From JAIRVZ01 sp031553755 (GTDB taxonomy: Bacteria; Bacteroidota; Bacteroidia; Bacteroidales; Azobacteroidaceae): DNA of 6,325 nt. Within the stretch, counting starts at the first letter, position 1; every line of letters begins with the position of its first letter. Below, one piece after another: positions 6,299 to 6,325 of the stretch. Both the position numbers and the translations under genes were made by a program. The stretch lies in contig JAVBKZ010000001.1 in assembly GCA_031553755.1 (NCBI GenBank), forward strand, positions 1 through 6,325, in the 5' to 3' direction. Below the pieces are notes generated by a model. That model was not told the DNA's origin, searched no databases, and was given only the letters and a program-made list of their open reading frames with translations.

Positions 6299-6325
6299 CC
6301 GCAGGAGATAAAATTCCAACAAGGG

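Larger units (their letters stand above)
6163..6325. other. Intergenic region after the toxin/immunity series
   Basis: I see no gene here. The stretch contains two hairpins (6188-6212 and 6222-6236), then AT-rich DNA with a TAAATTTG motif near the 3' edge. It most likely separates the RHS transcription unit from a gene that begins outside the window. Confidence 0.5.

Overview
The window looks like Bacteroidota (Bacteroidales-type) DNA. It is AT-rich and carries a long RHS/YD-repeat protein whose core end (YDPVLGRFMGVDP ... NRYSYGMNNPMSYVDPGGE) is of the style common in that phylum. A 3'-edge motif, TAAATTTG, matches the Bacteroidota -7 promoter box TAnnTTTG, and translation starts lack strong Shine-Dalgarno sequences. 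No taxon can be fixed from the sequence alone. Every recognisable gene is on the + strand.

Layout: (1) 1-124 is a short AT-rich leader with stops in all frames and one perfect 8-bp inverted repeat. (2) 125-4285 is one open frame. It enters in the middle of FG-GAP/VCBS-like calcium-binding repeats, passes through a TcdB/SpvB-like 'GKGFLGF' segment, about 20 YD-type repeats and the conserved RHS core end, and finishes in a variable C-terminal tip with a zincin HELIH motif. The usual RHS/SpvB-type N-terminus is missing, so the gene appears 5'-truncated; the first ATG (356) falls inside the repeat region. (3) 4273-5103 is a lipoprotein gene overlapping the tip by 13 bases, the candidate immunity gene. 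(4) 5104-5301 is a toxin-tail remnant with no complete toxin upstream. It ends in an ATGA overlap with 5298-5732, a membrane-anchored small protein. (5) 5741-5839 is a second, shorter tail remnant, again ending in an ATGA overlap with 5836-6162, another membrane-anchored small protein. (6) 6163-6325 holds two hairpins and a possible promoter for a gene beyond the window.

Interpretation: this is an RHS polymorphic-toxin locus with a history of tip replacement. The current tip and its lipoprotein partner come first. Behind them lie what look like the leftovers of two earlier toxin/immunity pairs, in each of which the immunity gene stays intact while the toxin is reduced to its last 30-65 codons. 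All three candidate immunity proteins carry an N-terminal export or membrane anchor, which suggests protection in the cell envelope. The functional statements are inference from sequence pattern and gene order; no database search was possible.
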